A stretch of DNA of 64,000 bases from Alisma plantago-aquatica (Eukaryota; Streptophyta; Magnoliopsida; Alismatales; Alismataceae), in assembly GCA_963693085.1 (NCBI GenBank), contig OY856412.1:1412720894-1412784893 (forward strand). The letters are read 5' to 3'. Within the stretch, counting starts at the first letter, position 1, and each line of letters begins with the position of its first letter. Positions 47,990-59,813 of this stretch are shown here, one piece after another. The notes under the pieces are model-generated. The model did not search any database, was not told the origin of the DNA, and was given only the letters and a program-made list of their open reading frames with translations. The position numbers were made by a program, and so were the translations under genes.

Positions 47990-50973
47990 TGTATGGAGGT
48001 GGGATCACCCCCTTACTAAAAAATATTTGAAGAATTAACATCCATTCTGAACACACTCAAAGGTCTGCTAGAATAGGTATAAATTTCCAAATTTATTATG
48101 ATGGTATGCAAAATACCAAAGTCTAGCAGCGGAATAAAAATAACTGACTGTATTCAACTTTCATAAGAGATTACACAAGTATATCAAAAATCTCTCATTA
48201 AGGTTTATAACAAGATACACCAAAAAGGATCTAGATGGAGGGAAGTCTAAACTACTTCAAATCTTGTCTCCAGAGCAACATCTCCAAGTGCTAGGTCCAT
48301 GACCAAATCTATGTTCTCCTGATTCAACTCAACAGCTTGTCCTAACCTAGGTGGTTGGGAAAAACACCCAGCAAAAGGGAAAGGAAAACAAACTATGTGT
48401 CAACAAATATGAATAGGATATCAGGGTAAATAAAACATGTAAATAAAGCCTAGTTTTCATCATAAGATGAAGATTTCAAGAGTATGAGGCTATTTTTAAA
48501 TAGACGCTTGCCATAAACAAAATATAATAAAAGGTTGCATGTATGATAATTATGACTACCTTAACTAAGTAGGGTTGAGGCACCAACCGGACCTCAACCT
48601 ATAGGTGAGGGGAGAATCAATACATTACTAGTCACCTACACATATTTTTATGAGGGAGAATAAGACATTCCCCATGGTGAATTAATACATGCCCTATCTA
48701 TGTGTGGTTGTACATAAGTACCACTACTATAGCTAAATAGTCCATAAAATCAACATGCTAGAAAAAAAATTCATGGCAAGTAAAGCATCATATCGATTAA
48801 AATAAGGAAGTGGGGTACAATATCTAAGAAAAAGAATATCATTATTGATTTTGAGGTAATTTAATAAAAGAATCATGAATAGAGGAAATAGGGTTCATAT
48901 AGTGCCTCATTAGAGAATATAGGGTTCGGATTGCAAATATCCCAACTTAGGGCGTAATAAATGCACATACATAAATAGGGATTGCACATACATAAAGAGA
49001 TATTACACATACCTCTCTTACTGATATCAAATACTAACTTTGACCACTTTAATTGAGTCCAAGTTCCACATTGCCTATTTTCAATGTATTAACATGTATT
49101 AGAGTACATAGTGCACATTAATGTATAGAAACCCTAATTTTTGAACTTTTTAGAATAACTTGATTTTAGATTCTTAAAACATCACCAATAAACATATTAA
49201 GTTCTCTTGATCAAGAAAGCATGTTTTATGTTAATTTTGGTGTCATGATGATTAAGATGTACTTTTTATGGATTTTATGCATTAAATTCATTTTACAAAA
49301 ATCACCCTTCATAAAACCATGAAATCATACCTTGAAAATATTTTTATAAAATATATATTAATTTTTCAATTCCAAAACATATTTGTTTGTCAAATTTGGA
49401 TAAGAGGATTAGAAGATATGAATTTTTCAATACTGACTAATAGGAAATTGCCACATCATCAAACCGATCGAGATAATTGAAGATAGAGGGAGAGGGAGAA
49501 AACATCATTTGACCCAAGATTAGGTTTGAAGTTGCATAGGTAACTAAACTAGATCTTATAGAGAAGGTAAAATAGTAAGAAACCAAATCCCTAGAAGAAC
49601 ATGGTAAATAGAGATGGAGATCATTGATTTTAAACATAGAAGCATGAGTTTTAAGCATGTAGTAAGCAATATATGAGAAGGGGATTAACAAAAATCACCT
49701 CTAGGAAGGTAAGAAGATCCAAACAGAAAGGATCCCAAGATTAGAAGGTCTGGTTGGAACAAGCTAAGCTCCTTTCTTGTACAAATACTACCTTCTCCAT
49801 TTTAGAGGTGCAAACCCTAGCAAAAGAGCATGGAGATGAGATGTTTTAGGGCTCTAGGTGGAGTTCTACCATGGAAGGTCATGGTTATGACCTGGAAGAA
49901 AGTGGGAGGAAAACTGAAAGATTCAAAATAGGGAAGTAAAGGAGGATACTTACTAGTTTGGGTCAAAATCACCAAGGAGGAGCTTAAGAAATCCTAAATA
50001 GAGAAATTTGGAAGCCTAGGAGCGTTCTTCACCAAGGTAGGCACCCTCTTTTACCTTGGGATAGAAAATTTGTGGACAAACATAGAAGAGATGATTCTAT
50101 AATCTGGGGGAAAGAGAATGAGAGGATTTTTTCTTGGATTGGGAGGTGGTAAGGGTTAGGCATGGCTTTATAAAGAAGGGGGCAAGCATGAGGTGTCTAT
50201 GGGACTTTCCATGTGTCCTTAGGCTAAGGATTCATGGTTGTGCAAGAGGACAACTCATAGAGATTTCTTATATATTAAAGGTCGGTCCTAAAATCCCATG
50301 GATATTTCTAGGCCATCCCCACCGTCCTCCAATCAAATAAATAACCCCATTGGTTGATAAATTTTAAAGATTAGCTCATTTATAAAGAGGGTAATCCCTA
50401 TAATGCCCTTGGAAAGTAACACCTTCAAACTAAGGTGCAACTAGGTGCCCCATGGTTCAAAAACTCGAGAATGATAAGGTAATATCTAAATATTATAATG
50501 AATGTGACAATTTACAAAGAAAACCTCCGAATTGGGTAAATTGCATAAAAGTCCAAAATGTGTATATAATTGCATAACTTGCACAAACAGCATCCAAATT
50601 GGACCAAACTTGAAACTTGATCTTATCTCATGATTTAAAAACACCTCACAAGGTAATATTAATATTTAGAGTACTTAATTATGGTATTTAAGCTTGTTCA
50701 AGACATTAAGTAAGGTTTGGGGCCTTACACTTCTAACATGGATTTATTTACCTTTGTTCCACTTAAGCGATGATTTTACATTTTAGATCCTTAAATAAGA
50801 TTTCACTGAGGTATTTGTGTATAAATCCTTCCATTGGTATAATTATTGAACAAATGTTCACCAACCACTATAAATTCCACAATTTAAGCATCAAGGCCAA
50901 AAAGGATAGAAATGATAGTAAAATATTGAGAAAGGGCCAAAAAGAGAATATGTCAAAGTTTCGATATGTTACA
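47990..50973 (-). repeat. Gypsy LTR (right copy, 5' LTR), 2,984 bp
   Basis: It runs from TGTATGGAGGTGGG, directly after the PBS, to CGATATGTTACA. The part from 49042 on matches the left copy. At about 49790-49797 and 50674-50684 it keeps the unoccupied target sites of the CACTA element and of the second solo LTR. The stretch 47990-49041 has no counterpart at the left copy. No gene is present. Confidence 0.82.
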
Positions 50974-52260
50974 TGTATGGTCATACTCATGTGACTGAAT
51001 ATGTGATATGTGAGATGGCATGCATCTCATACAATATACTCTATTTCAAAGAACATGGGTTGAATGTTGAAGGGGATGACTATTCCATGTCTTGAGATAA
51101 ATCTGAATATCAAAGTAAAAGGAACTATATGATCATAGTAACATTGACCATAGATTGTAGGTTGAAGATGTTCTCCAACTTTCCAATATATTGGGTAGCA
51201 ATAATGTGTTGCTAGATACCTCTCATCGATTGTTACGTCATTAATTGGTTATGAACATACACTGCAAACATAACTTGGGACCTATAGATTCACACACATA
51301 AGATGCATTAGAGTAGGAGTTTATCCATGAATGATGTTTAACTTAACAACTAAAGTTTTTAGGTATTCAATTTAAACAAAAATTGATTGACAAGATTGTG
51401 AACTGACGTGTTCAAGTGTTGAACTAGTTGATTCAAGTGTCAGGTCAACTTAAACTGCATTGGCTAAGCATTTCCTAAACTAGGACATGAATTGATCATT
51501 TGAGTTAGTGAACGGACTGGTTCAATATATGAAATTATCGGTTTAACTTGTGAATTGCCCAGTTCAATGATTAATATGACTAAATTAAGGATTGATGCAG
51601 ACATCATGTTGTCTGTTAATTGAATATGGAAAGCCAATGTGATTGAAAGTAGGAAAGAAAGTGAACCAACTGGTTCAAGTGTTAAGCTGATTGTTTCACA
51701 TGTGAATGGATCGATTCATGTGTGAACTGATCATTTCATGGTTCACAACTTCCAAAAAATTCATGAAATTTTGTCTCTTTGACTTGCAAATGATTTCGAA
51801 ACCCTGACCCTGACCCTCCTATAAATAGAAAGGTAGTTGAATGTTTCATCGACACAAAAATACTCTTTGACAAGCGTTTTCCTCTCTAGTTGTGGTAGCT
51901 AGAGATCTAGAGCATGTCCAACTTGTAAAAGGGAGGGAAAACAAGGGAGAGACCAAATGGGAGAGTGAATCAACCCTAGCAGGTTGACATTTAAAGGAAA
52001 AACTCCTCCCTCTTGGCTCTGGTAGCACAACATTGAGTTTCCAATGGTTAAAGGTTTGGAGGTTATTGCCACCATTCTAGGAGGACAACAACCACAGCCA
52101 TCTGTGGTGTTGCACCAAGAGGCCGTCATCTCTAGTTGTCCTAGTGCTTCTTGCAAAAGAAGCACACTGCTACAAGGATAAGTTGAAGAACTTTCTCCAG
52201 GATTACGTATATCTCTTGCATACCCCTTTCCTAGATAAATTGTTGTTGAAGCAATAAATC
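50974..52260 (+). repeat. Old, diverged relative of the copia LTR (5'-truncated)
   Basis: The order of landmarks follows the family LTR: 'ttccatgtcttgag' (51087), 'gttctccaactttcc' and 'ttgggtagca' (51170-51203), 'gaactgatcatttcatgg' palindrome relatives (51400-51740), TATA box CTATAAATAG (51819-51828), then 'tctctagttgtggtagc' (51882) and 'aaaagggagggaaaacaaggga' (51927). Divergence is far above that among the three full copies. Only part of the LTR is present, with no internal region attached. Confidence 0.65.
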
Positions 52261-52430
52261 GGCGACAGTAACTCTAACTTTTCTAAGGTAGAGAAATTCC
52301 TTGTCACATAAGTAGCGACCTGCACGAATGGTGTCACGATTACCCCGTTGTCTCCGACATGGACCCGGTGAAATTGAATTCTCCGTGAAGATGCGGAGTA
52401 CCAACGGCTAGACGGTAAGACCCCATAATG
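52261..52430. other. Unclassified stretch
   Basis: Between the diverged copia LTR and the Athila-like pol. It is moderately GC-rich ('tagcgacctgcacgaatggtg'). It may be the U5 end of the old LTR or an unrecognised retrotransposon piece; I see no coding signal I trust. Confidence 0.3.
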
Positions 52431-53255
52431 GTGATAATAGTCGACATGACCTAGAAAATTTTGTATAGAGGAGATAGAAGAATGTGGAGGATGCTTGTAT
52501 ATATATTTGATCTTGCTTTTTTCAGCTTTGGTAATACCTTCGAACACCTTGTGTCTGAGAACAATTCCTTTGCAAACCATGAAATGGCATTTCTCCCAAT
52601 TGAGGAAGAGTTGTTTTTTTCACACCGTTGGAGAATGAGAGATAAGATCCTTAAACAATATTCGAATAATGATCAATGGAGAAATCATGCATAAAAACTT
52701 CCATGATCTCCTTGATGAATTCAGTAAAGATGGAATACATACACCTTTAAAAGGTGGTTGGTGCATTACAGAGGTTGAATGGCATTCGAAAGAAGGCATA
52801 CTCTCCATAAAGTCATGTGAAAGTGGTTTTCGCTTGATCATGGGGATGAATGGGTACTTAGTACAACCTAGAGTAGTCATCCAGAGTGAATAAGTAGGAG
52901 TTATGTGCATGTCTCTCCAGGAATTGGTTGATAAAAGGAAGGGGAAAGTGATATTTTCTTTTCATGACATTTAGCAATCTATGATATGTGTACATGCACC
53001 AACCAATCATAGTATGAATGCCTAGTTCTTTTTGTCACCTCCTTTAGAAACTATCATTCATTCTTTCTTAGGAACTACATGCATTGGGATGACCCAGTTA
53101 GTATCACTAATGGAATAAATGAATCCAACATCATAGACTAAGGATTTACTTGGGCATGACCTCACGTATCTTGCCATTTAGATTTCTATGACCTTGAACA
53201 CAGGGTTTAGCAGTGTCTTTTTGATGAATACATATTCATCTTAGTTTTAGTCACC
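52430..53255 (-). pseudogene. pol: Athila-like Ty3/gypsy reverse transcriptase relic
   Basis: Read on the minus strand from right to left: GHRNLNGKIREVM (about 53160-53200), GFIYSISDTNWVIPMHVVPK (about 53070-53130), AKTTFT and YGEYAFFRMPFNLCNAPTTF (about 52760-52840), the palm motif FMHDFS (about 52679-52696, where FMDDFS is expected), and the thumb GIVLRHKVF, FLGHVDYY (52455-52580). The first Asp of the active-site pair is His, and stops and frame changes occur throughout, so it is dead. The N-terminal part continues at 54778, beyond an insertion. Confidence 0.85.
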
Positions 53256-54777
53256 ATTTTTGGCCCAGTTTTGCACTGAAAGCTCACATTCACCCCTTTA
53301 TTATGCTCATATACAATTTTCCTCAATTCCATATCATTATTTAGAGTTTTGATCAAATCTATTTGTCTCCATTGTAGGATTGAACATAATTCCTAGATCA
53401 CTACCCTAATCTTGCCCCTCCATAGCCTGACTTCGATTGCGATCGGCACCACACCACAACTGCGGCACACTAGTGCAACTGCAGAACACCACTATGACTG
53501 TGGTATACAACCTCGACTGCAGGTCTAAGCCAGTGCTCACCTCAACCACAGCCAGCACCTCGACCGTAAAGTTAAGTCGGTGGAGTGTGCCTATAAATAG
53601 GCCACCCACCCGTCTTATCAAAGCATCTCTTCCACGACGCCAGGAGGTTTCCGCTCTGTGCCCAGCCCTCAGGAAGATGATCTCCATTGCCAAGGACGTG
53701 GAGTTCTTACCTCTCCTCCATCCCCACTCCATCCAGATCTATCTTCTATCCACAAAAGTGGTTGGACTTCATATCTATAGATCTACTCCGCCACCAGCCA
53801 CCTACCAGTCCTTCTCCTATAATCAAGTACATGAGAAGATAAGGAAGAAGGACAAAGAAGAACTGACTCACCTGCCTTGGTGTTCTCTCCCTCCTCATTC
53901 TAGATCTTCCTCCGAGATCGTGTAGAATACCATTTCTCCACCGAGCTTGGGCCACCTTTTTCACCATGACCATGGTGGAATCTTCCCTCTCTCTTATTTT
54001 TCTTGTTTCCATCATGACGAGCGAGTAGTCCTCTCCGCTGGGGTGCGGGGACTAGCCGCGCTACCCATGCTTGCATGTTCATCTTAAAATATTCCATGGC
54101 TTGTATATAACTTTTCATCTCGTGTTAATCGTTTGATGCGTACTTGTGGGCTTATCACCTACCTTACATAATCTATTATAACCCTTTGTTGTGAGAACTT
54201 CAATACTTAGGTTTATTAATATCGTTTAACATGGTTGATGCCTTGATGAGAACTTCTCAAAGATATCTTCAGAGTAGTAAGTGTGTGATCTGGTAGGTGA
54301 CAAGACATCTGATGCCTATAGTGATTCTTACATGAACCTGACACCCTAACGGGGGGTTTGATACTCTATTTGGATAGTTGTTTTTGGCCTAGATGTGTTT
54401 TGGATGTGTTTTCATGTGTAGTGGTGGTAAAACCCAGTTCCACCCCAGTGATTCCCATCATTAATCTAGACTCTATTTTAATCATGCTCTTTACTTTCCT
54501 TGCATTTAGTTTAACTAAACCCAATCAACTCTTTGTTCTAAATATTAGTTTTACTTGGACTGGATCTGACTAGCAAGATTCTTTAAAATGTTGTCCTTTG
54601 GTATTCGATCATTAACTATACTAGAATAAGACTCGTCCACTTGCGGGTGGTATTGTTGCATGAGGTTTTGGTAAAAACTCAAGGATTTCAGCCCTGGGTG
54701 AATTTATTAGTGCAGTAAAAACCACGTCCCTTCTATGTTGATTCAATGTAGGAACACAACATGACTGTCTCTTGATG
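53256..54777. mobile_element. Unclassified insertion in the Athila-like pol
   Basis: The Athila reading stops at about 53255 and resumes at about 54778 with only a few codons missing. The 1.5 kb between is therefore an insert. It contains CTATAAATAGG (53590-53600) after a GC-rich stretch. It also has a purine/pyrimidine-rich leader and an AGTAGTCCTCTCCGC stretch (54024-54038) reminiscent of gypsy LTR U5 regions. It may be a solo LTR of another gypsy family. No clear TG...CA ends or target duplication were found. The 162-codon plus frame at 53437-53925 has no recognisable domain. Confidence 0.5.
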
Positions 54778-55500
54778 TTGTCTATACAGTAACCAAGATC
54801 ATTTCTTTTAATTTTGAGTTCAGTTAGTAGTTGGTTTAGTTGATCAGATGGTAATTGATAATTTGTAACCATGGGGTTTCTCTGGCCATCATCTAATAAT
54901 CCATATTTCAAACCCTCTGGAAGGGGTTTTAACTCAAGTACAAGCTTTGGTGCAAAAGTATCCTTTGCTCTAAAGAGAGACATACTTGTCAATTTTAATT
55001 GAGCCTTGTTGATGTGCTTCTTATTCTATGGCTTCCAAATAAGCTAGAATTTCTTCAACTTCAGAATTAGTGATCCCTGAATTTGGATTGGTAAGCGCCG
55101 ACACCAATAGATCCACACTTGTGTTGTGTTCTTGAATTTCAACACATAATTGACTATAATAGTCAGCAAAGTAACTTGTCTCCATTGGAGAAGGGCCTTT
55201 CATGTAGTCTAAAACATTCAAAATTATGTGTTCATTACCAATCCTTATGGTAATTGGCCCATTTGCAATATCACACGAGCTACAGAGACAAAGGGTCATC
55301 TAAAAATCACCAGTCACATAGGATGTTCTCTGCATTAATGATGACAATGTCACAAGGCATAAAAAAATTTCTTATTCATATGGGGGCATCTTCAACTACA
55401 CCAACTGGCTTGGTGATAGAGTTATCAGTTAGGTAGATTCTCATATTAGAATGAACAATGTCAGCCAAACCTACTCATATTGCTAGTTAGTGTGGCATGA
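54778..55500 (-). pseudogene. pol: Athila-like protease and RT N-terminal relic
   Basis: On the minus strand the protease region reads YLTDNSITKPVGVVEDAPI (about 55378-55440) then FFMPCDIVIINAE. A linker frame follows (55021-55299). The conserved pre-RT stretch is PKLVLELKPLPEGLKYGLLD (about 54890-54960) with NDLGYCIDNIK at the break. One stop sits between VEDAPI and IRNFF, and the ILGRPFL motif expected after the protease is not readable. Confidence 0.75.
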
Positions 55501-56735
55501 GGCGTATGTTATCCCTCAAATCATTAAGGCCATATCTTAGTGAAGTGTATCCTATGAGAAATGGTATGGTGAAATCTCCATGGTCTTTCTGTTTATTTGG
55601 CATAGTAGACTGGAAAAAGGTTGTTAACATCCTAGCTAATCGCATTGTTTCTATGTATCTTTTTTCTCTTCTTGGTGAAGAGGTCCTTCAAAAACTTGGC
55701 ATAAGTGGCCATTTTGTCAATGACGTCCGGAAGTGGGACATCCAAGTGTATCTTTTTTATGGTTTTTAGGAATTTAATGTATCTTTTCTCAAGTTTAGCT
55801 TTAATGAAATAGTGAGGAAAAGGTTCCCCAGATGGAGTTTCCCAGATGGAATTCCAAATGTCTTGTTGGACGAAATATTTTTAGTTGATCCTCAAGATTT
55901 CTTGGTTGCAAGAACTTATCTTTCCTCAGGGTTTATTCAATCATCACTATTTTCAAATGTGGGAGGGACAACTTGAGGTATATTTGAAGTGGTCTAGATA
56001 AGGGTGTTGACATCATCATGCTTTCATTATGTGTTTTCCTCAATACTTGGGGGTAACTGCCCATGTGGATTTCTGAATGATGTGGCTATAGAGGCTAGTT
56101 GTTGGTCAATTATCATGTTATATTGTTGTAGGTCACTAATTTGAGTGTTCACATTCCCCAATAGTGATTGCATGCTTGACATCAGGCTATTGTTACTCAC
56201 TATGCATTCGCCCAATCTTTTAGTGAGGGAATTTAACTAGTTCATGGAGTTATGCTACTGTTGGAACAAGTTTCCCTTGGTTGTCCGTTGAAATTGCCTT
56301 GTTGTAGTGATGCTTTATTTTGTGAAACCCATGGAGGATTTCCTCTTCCCATTATTTTTCCCCAACCTACTGATTGAGATGTTTTATTTAGCTGGAAATA
56401 ATAGTGGCATTTCCATATGAAAATCTTGGGTGATAAGATCTTTTACAATTTACATAAGACACATTGGCCATTGATATCATCAAATGATCTTTTGAATCAT
56501 GGGTATAGATGCAATGGTCTATATTGTGGCTTCCTTATCCACAAGTAACACATTTTACTACTGCCTCAGCATCGTATCTAGAGTTTTCTTCCTTCGGGCT
56601 CTATAAATCAGTTGTCATTCTATCTAGTTTGTTGTTTATACTTTCAAGCAACTATGATTCAAAATAAGTATTGATGGAAAACCCATTTACAAAAGAGCCT
56701 ATGTCGTAGTCCCTTCCTTCTTGTAATGTGGCCAT
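55500..56735 (-). pseudogene. Athila-like gag-pol linker
   Basis: Most of this stretch is non-coding decay. At 56027-56215 a frame reads NTQISDLQQYNMIIDQQLAS then GQLPPSIEENT. It corresponds to the Gln-rich coiled segment (QIGQLA...LPS.TE) that lies between the gag knuckle and the protease in Athila elements. No CCHC knuckle could be confirmed between this and gag. Confidence 0.55.
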
Positions 56736-57300
56736 ATTGTTAATGATTTTCTTTAGTAGTTTCAACACCATGTTTCATGCAATCACTTCTTGTTGATGCA
56801 CTGTGAGATGTCCTTTCTTTAGAAGTAAGCCCTTTATAAAAGGTGGTTATTAAAAAACCTTCTCTGAAATTGTGATGTGGGAACTCTTGTAAATAATATC
56901 GATACTTCTCCCGATACTCATACAAGTTATCAATAGGCTTTTGTTTAAAGCCAGTGATTTTGTGCTTGAATTAAAGGGTCTTCTCAATAGGAAAGAAATT
57001 ATTAACAAAAGCTTTAAATAATTGTTGCCATGTGGTATCTGTGATAGGTACCATGCTAATGCCTTGTCTTTTAGGGAGAAATGAAAACCTTTTAGGTAGA
57101 TGATCACTTGAGGGGATCTATTTAGCTTAAGGGTGTCATAAAGATTCTTGAAGTCGTCAAAGTGATGGTACATGTTTTCATCAATAGAATTTCAAGCAGA
57201 TGTCTAATGGAGGTTGATGTTGTACAACGCTAGTTTTAGTTACAAATTTTCTACACAAATGTGAGGTATAACCATTGGGTTTTTGTCGTCATTTTCTCTA
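56736..57300 (-). pseudogene. gag: Athila-like gag relic
   Basis: The minus-strand frame at 56850-57173 reads HHFDDFKNLYDTLKLNRSP and FHFSLKDKALAWYL. A frame shift away it continues TWQQLFKAFVNNFFPIEKT, PIDNLYEYREKYRYYLQEFP and FLITTFYKGL. These are the retrotrans_gag signatures of Athila-type Ty3/gypsy elements (the FSLKDKAKAWL and SLYEAWERFKELLRKCPHH blocks). There are several stops, and the start codon is not preserved. Confidence 0.82.
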
Positions 57301-57565
57301 GCAGTGGCCAAAGAGTGCATGGAAGGATGGTTTTTAGGATATTGTCCCAAAACTAGATGAGAAACCATCTGATTATCAAAGAGGTGCTATACTTCTACAA
57401 ATTCACTAAAAAACTCTAGTTTTGGAAAAAATGGAAATTATGACTACCTGAAGAGAAATCAGATGAATCCAGGTCTAAGAATGGAAACATAAATGATACT
57501 GAAAAAGGTAGACAAAAAAGAAATAAAAAAGATGCCAAACTTAAAAGCACTTCTAATGCTAAGTA
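57301..57565. other. Athila-like 5' flank before copia copy 3
   Basis: This is probably the N-terminal end of gag or the leader of the Athila-like element; no frame is readable. It ends in AAGTA (57561-57565), the expected left target duplication of copia copy 3, whose right partner lies outside the window. Confidence 0.4.
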
Positions 57566-59800
57566 TGTTGGGTTTTAAGGGAGACAGAGAAGGCAGCGGA
57601 AACAAAAATTTCTCCCCAAACCCATACCGAGGAAACGCGTCAACGTCTATATAATAGGAAAGGATGGTTTGCGGAATCATACCTTGTCCCGAGGCTTGCT
57701 CGGCGACAATACCTCGCGCAATGCGCAGTCTTCAACTCCGGACTTCGACGGTGTCTGTGCAGCTCCTGGTCACACCAGGACTGACAACTCCTACTCAAAC
57801 CGGACTGTCGGATGACAGTTGTCCTCCTAAGCGGCAGTGTCCTCCCGCCTCTGTAGTAGTCCACACGAACCACCTGGAACTCCACTCTCGTTGTCCCATA
57901 AGGAAGTGGAAGGAGTCGCACCCTCCTGTTGACGTACTAGTCGCCAACACGCTCTCCTGCCTCCTGTTGCAACTACAGTTGTCCTTCCCTTGCTGCACCT
58001 CCCTTTTGCGGGAAGCACTTGCTCGGGCTCTCTCACGGTTACCAAAACCATAGAGAACGACAACTTGCAGAGAAAATGGTTGCAATGAGCTGTACTTTGA
58101 GAAGCCCCCAATACCCCCTATATATAGGAGAGTCATGGGACAGGGTTCTCCATCCCGAGCAATGCGGGACTAAAGAAGGAGTAGAAGGGTTCGAGAATTT
58201 TCCACAAAAAGCAACTGATTCGCAACTTGAAATGATCGGTTCACAACTGAACCGATCGGTTCGGCCATTGAGCCGATCGGTTGGACCTGAGCCGATCGTT
58301 TGGGTCACTCCAACCGATCGGTTGGTGCCCTGAACTGATCGGTTCATGGTCCTAATCCAGCTCAAAAAGACTTTCCTTGTTTCTTTCCCAATTGAATTGG
58401 GCAATTTGAAACGAAAGGAAAATCCTTGCCGACATGACTTTCCCAACTGGTCGGTTGCACCAGTTGAGCCGATCGGTTCAACTCTTGAACCGGTCGTTTC
58501 AACCTGGGCATGAGCCGATCGGCCTGGACACTCCAGCCGACCGGTTCAGCAACCTCAGTCGACTGGTTCAACAACCTCAGCCGACCGGTTCATCACATGA
58601 ATCGATCGGTTGGGAGCACAGGTTGGGCAAAATCAGTCAATTGCGATTTCAATCAATCCGATACTCCAATCAATGCGTCCAACACCTTGAACCATACGAT
58701 ATTGAGCTATCGACTGATTGAGTGTTTAATTGAACTACTAAACTCCTTTAGTAATCAATCTAAACATTGCTTTGTGGACAAAACTCCTCTTCCAGGTTAA
58801 ATCCTATGTGTGTGACCCTGCAGGTCCATTTCACGTTGGCAGTGAAAGTCCATAACACTTATGACTTCACAAGCAAAGAGCAGTGCCTAGTCACACATCA
58901 GTGCTACCCAAGTGAAACTAGAAAGTTGGAGAACAACTTTCATCCTACAATCTGTGAATGGTGTTACAACGAATGTATAATTCCTTTGTCACTGATATCC
59001 CGAATGAACTCGAGGCATGGAACAGTCATCCTGTCAACGTTCATTCACTTCCTTGATCTCAGAGTAGACTGGAAGAGATATGTATGACATTAGTATCATA
59101 TAATGATTCACACATGCGTGCACGCCTTTCTCAATCCTACTCATCAAGTGGCCATGGATATCAAACTCCCTCAGGAGGGACAAATCCCATATCTATCACT
59201 CACCCCTCAAAAGCCCCATGTATCAAAGCCACCCAATCATCACCTTTATAACAACCCATGTTTCAGGACTGCGTTTGATGATGTCAAAGTGTGCCCAATG
59301 ACATGTGTTGAGTGCAGTGATTTCAGGTCTAAGAATCACACTCACCACCATCATTGTGAGTACTGACTGTGACTACCATCTCATGGTTCCATGTGTCAAA
59401 CTCACGGTGGGTCTGTCCGGTACCTTGTTCTCTAACAAGTACCTATGTGTTTGGTTTGATATCTCTATATCATGACTAATGAGATTCTGTCATCAACCAA
59501 CACCACAATCTAGTCTTGTGTGTCATTGCTGTCTATCTACCTTCCACAATGACATCCGACTAGGGACATAACAAGAATGTACAAACTCTTAGCATCTGTA
59601 TGATCTCATCGTTCAGGTCATGAACCTGAAGGCATACATCATTGAGTACTGTCATTCTCTAGACATTCAATCTGTTCTATCACTATCTCATATGACTGAA
59701 CCAGAAAGAATTGGAAGCTCGCCTTTTATATTTATCAAATCAATCTTAATGTATCCCACCAATTATCACATGATTGGCTCTCAGGGCATACATACCAACA
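57566..59800 (-). repeat. 3' LTR of copia copy 3
   Basis: The 2,235-bp LTR has intact TGTTGGGTTTTAAGG...CATACCAACA ends. The TATA box is at 58119-58126 (minus strand). A particularly dense palindrome cluster lies at 58230-58615. The antisense 70-codon frame is at 59154-59366. Confidence 0.92.
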
Positions 59801-59813
59801 GACTCCCACTTGC
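59801..59813 (-). other. Polypurine tract, copia copy 3
   Basis: GCAAGTGGGAGTC on the minus strand, identical to copy 1, directly abuts the 3' LTR. Confidence 0.75.

Noticed and set aside
53437..53925. 162-codon plus-strand frame, Ser/Thr/Pro-rich, in the insert of the Athila-like relic
   Set aside because: No recognisable domain, it lies across a TATA-like promoter region, and other frames are also open in this locally GC-richer DNA. Most likely chance.
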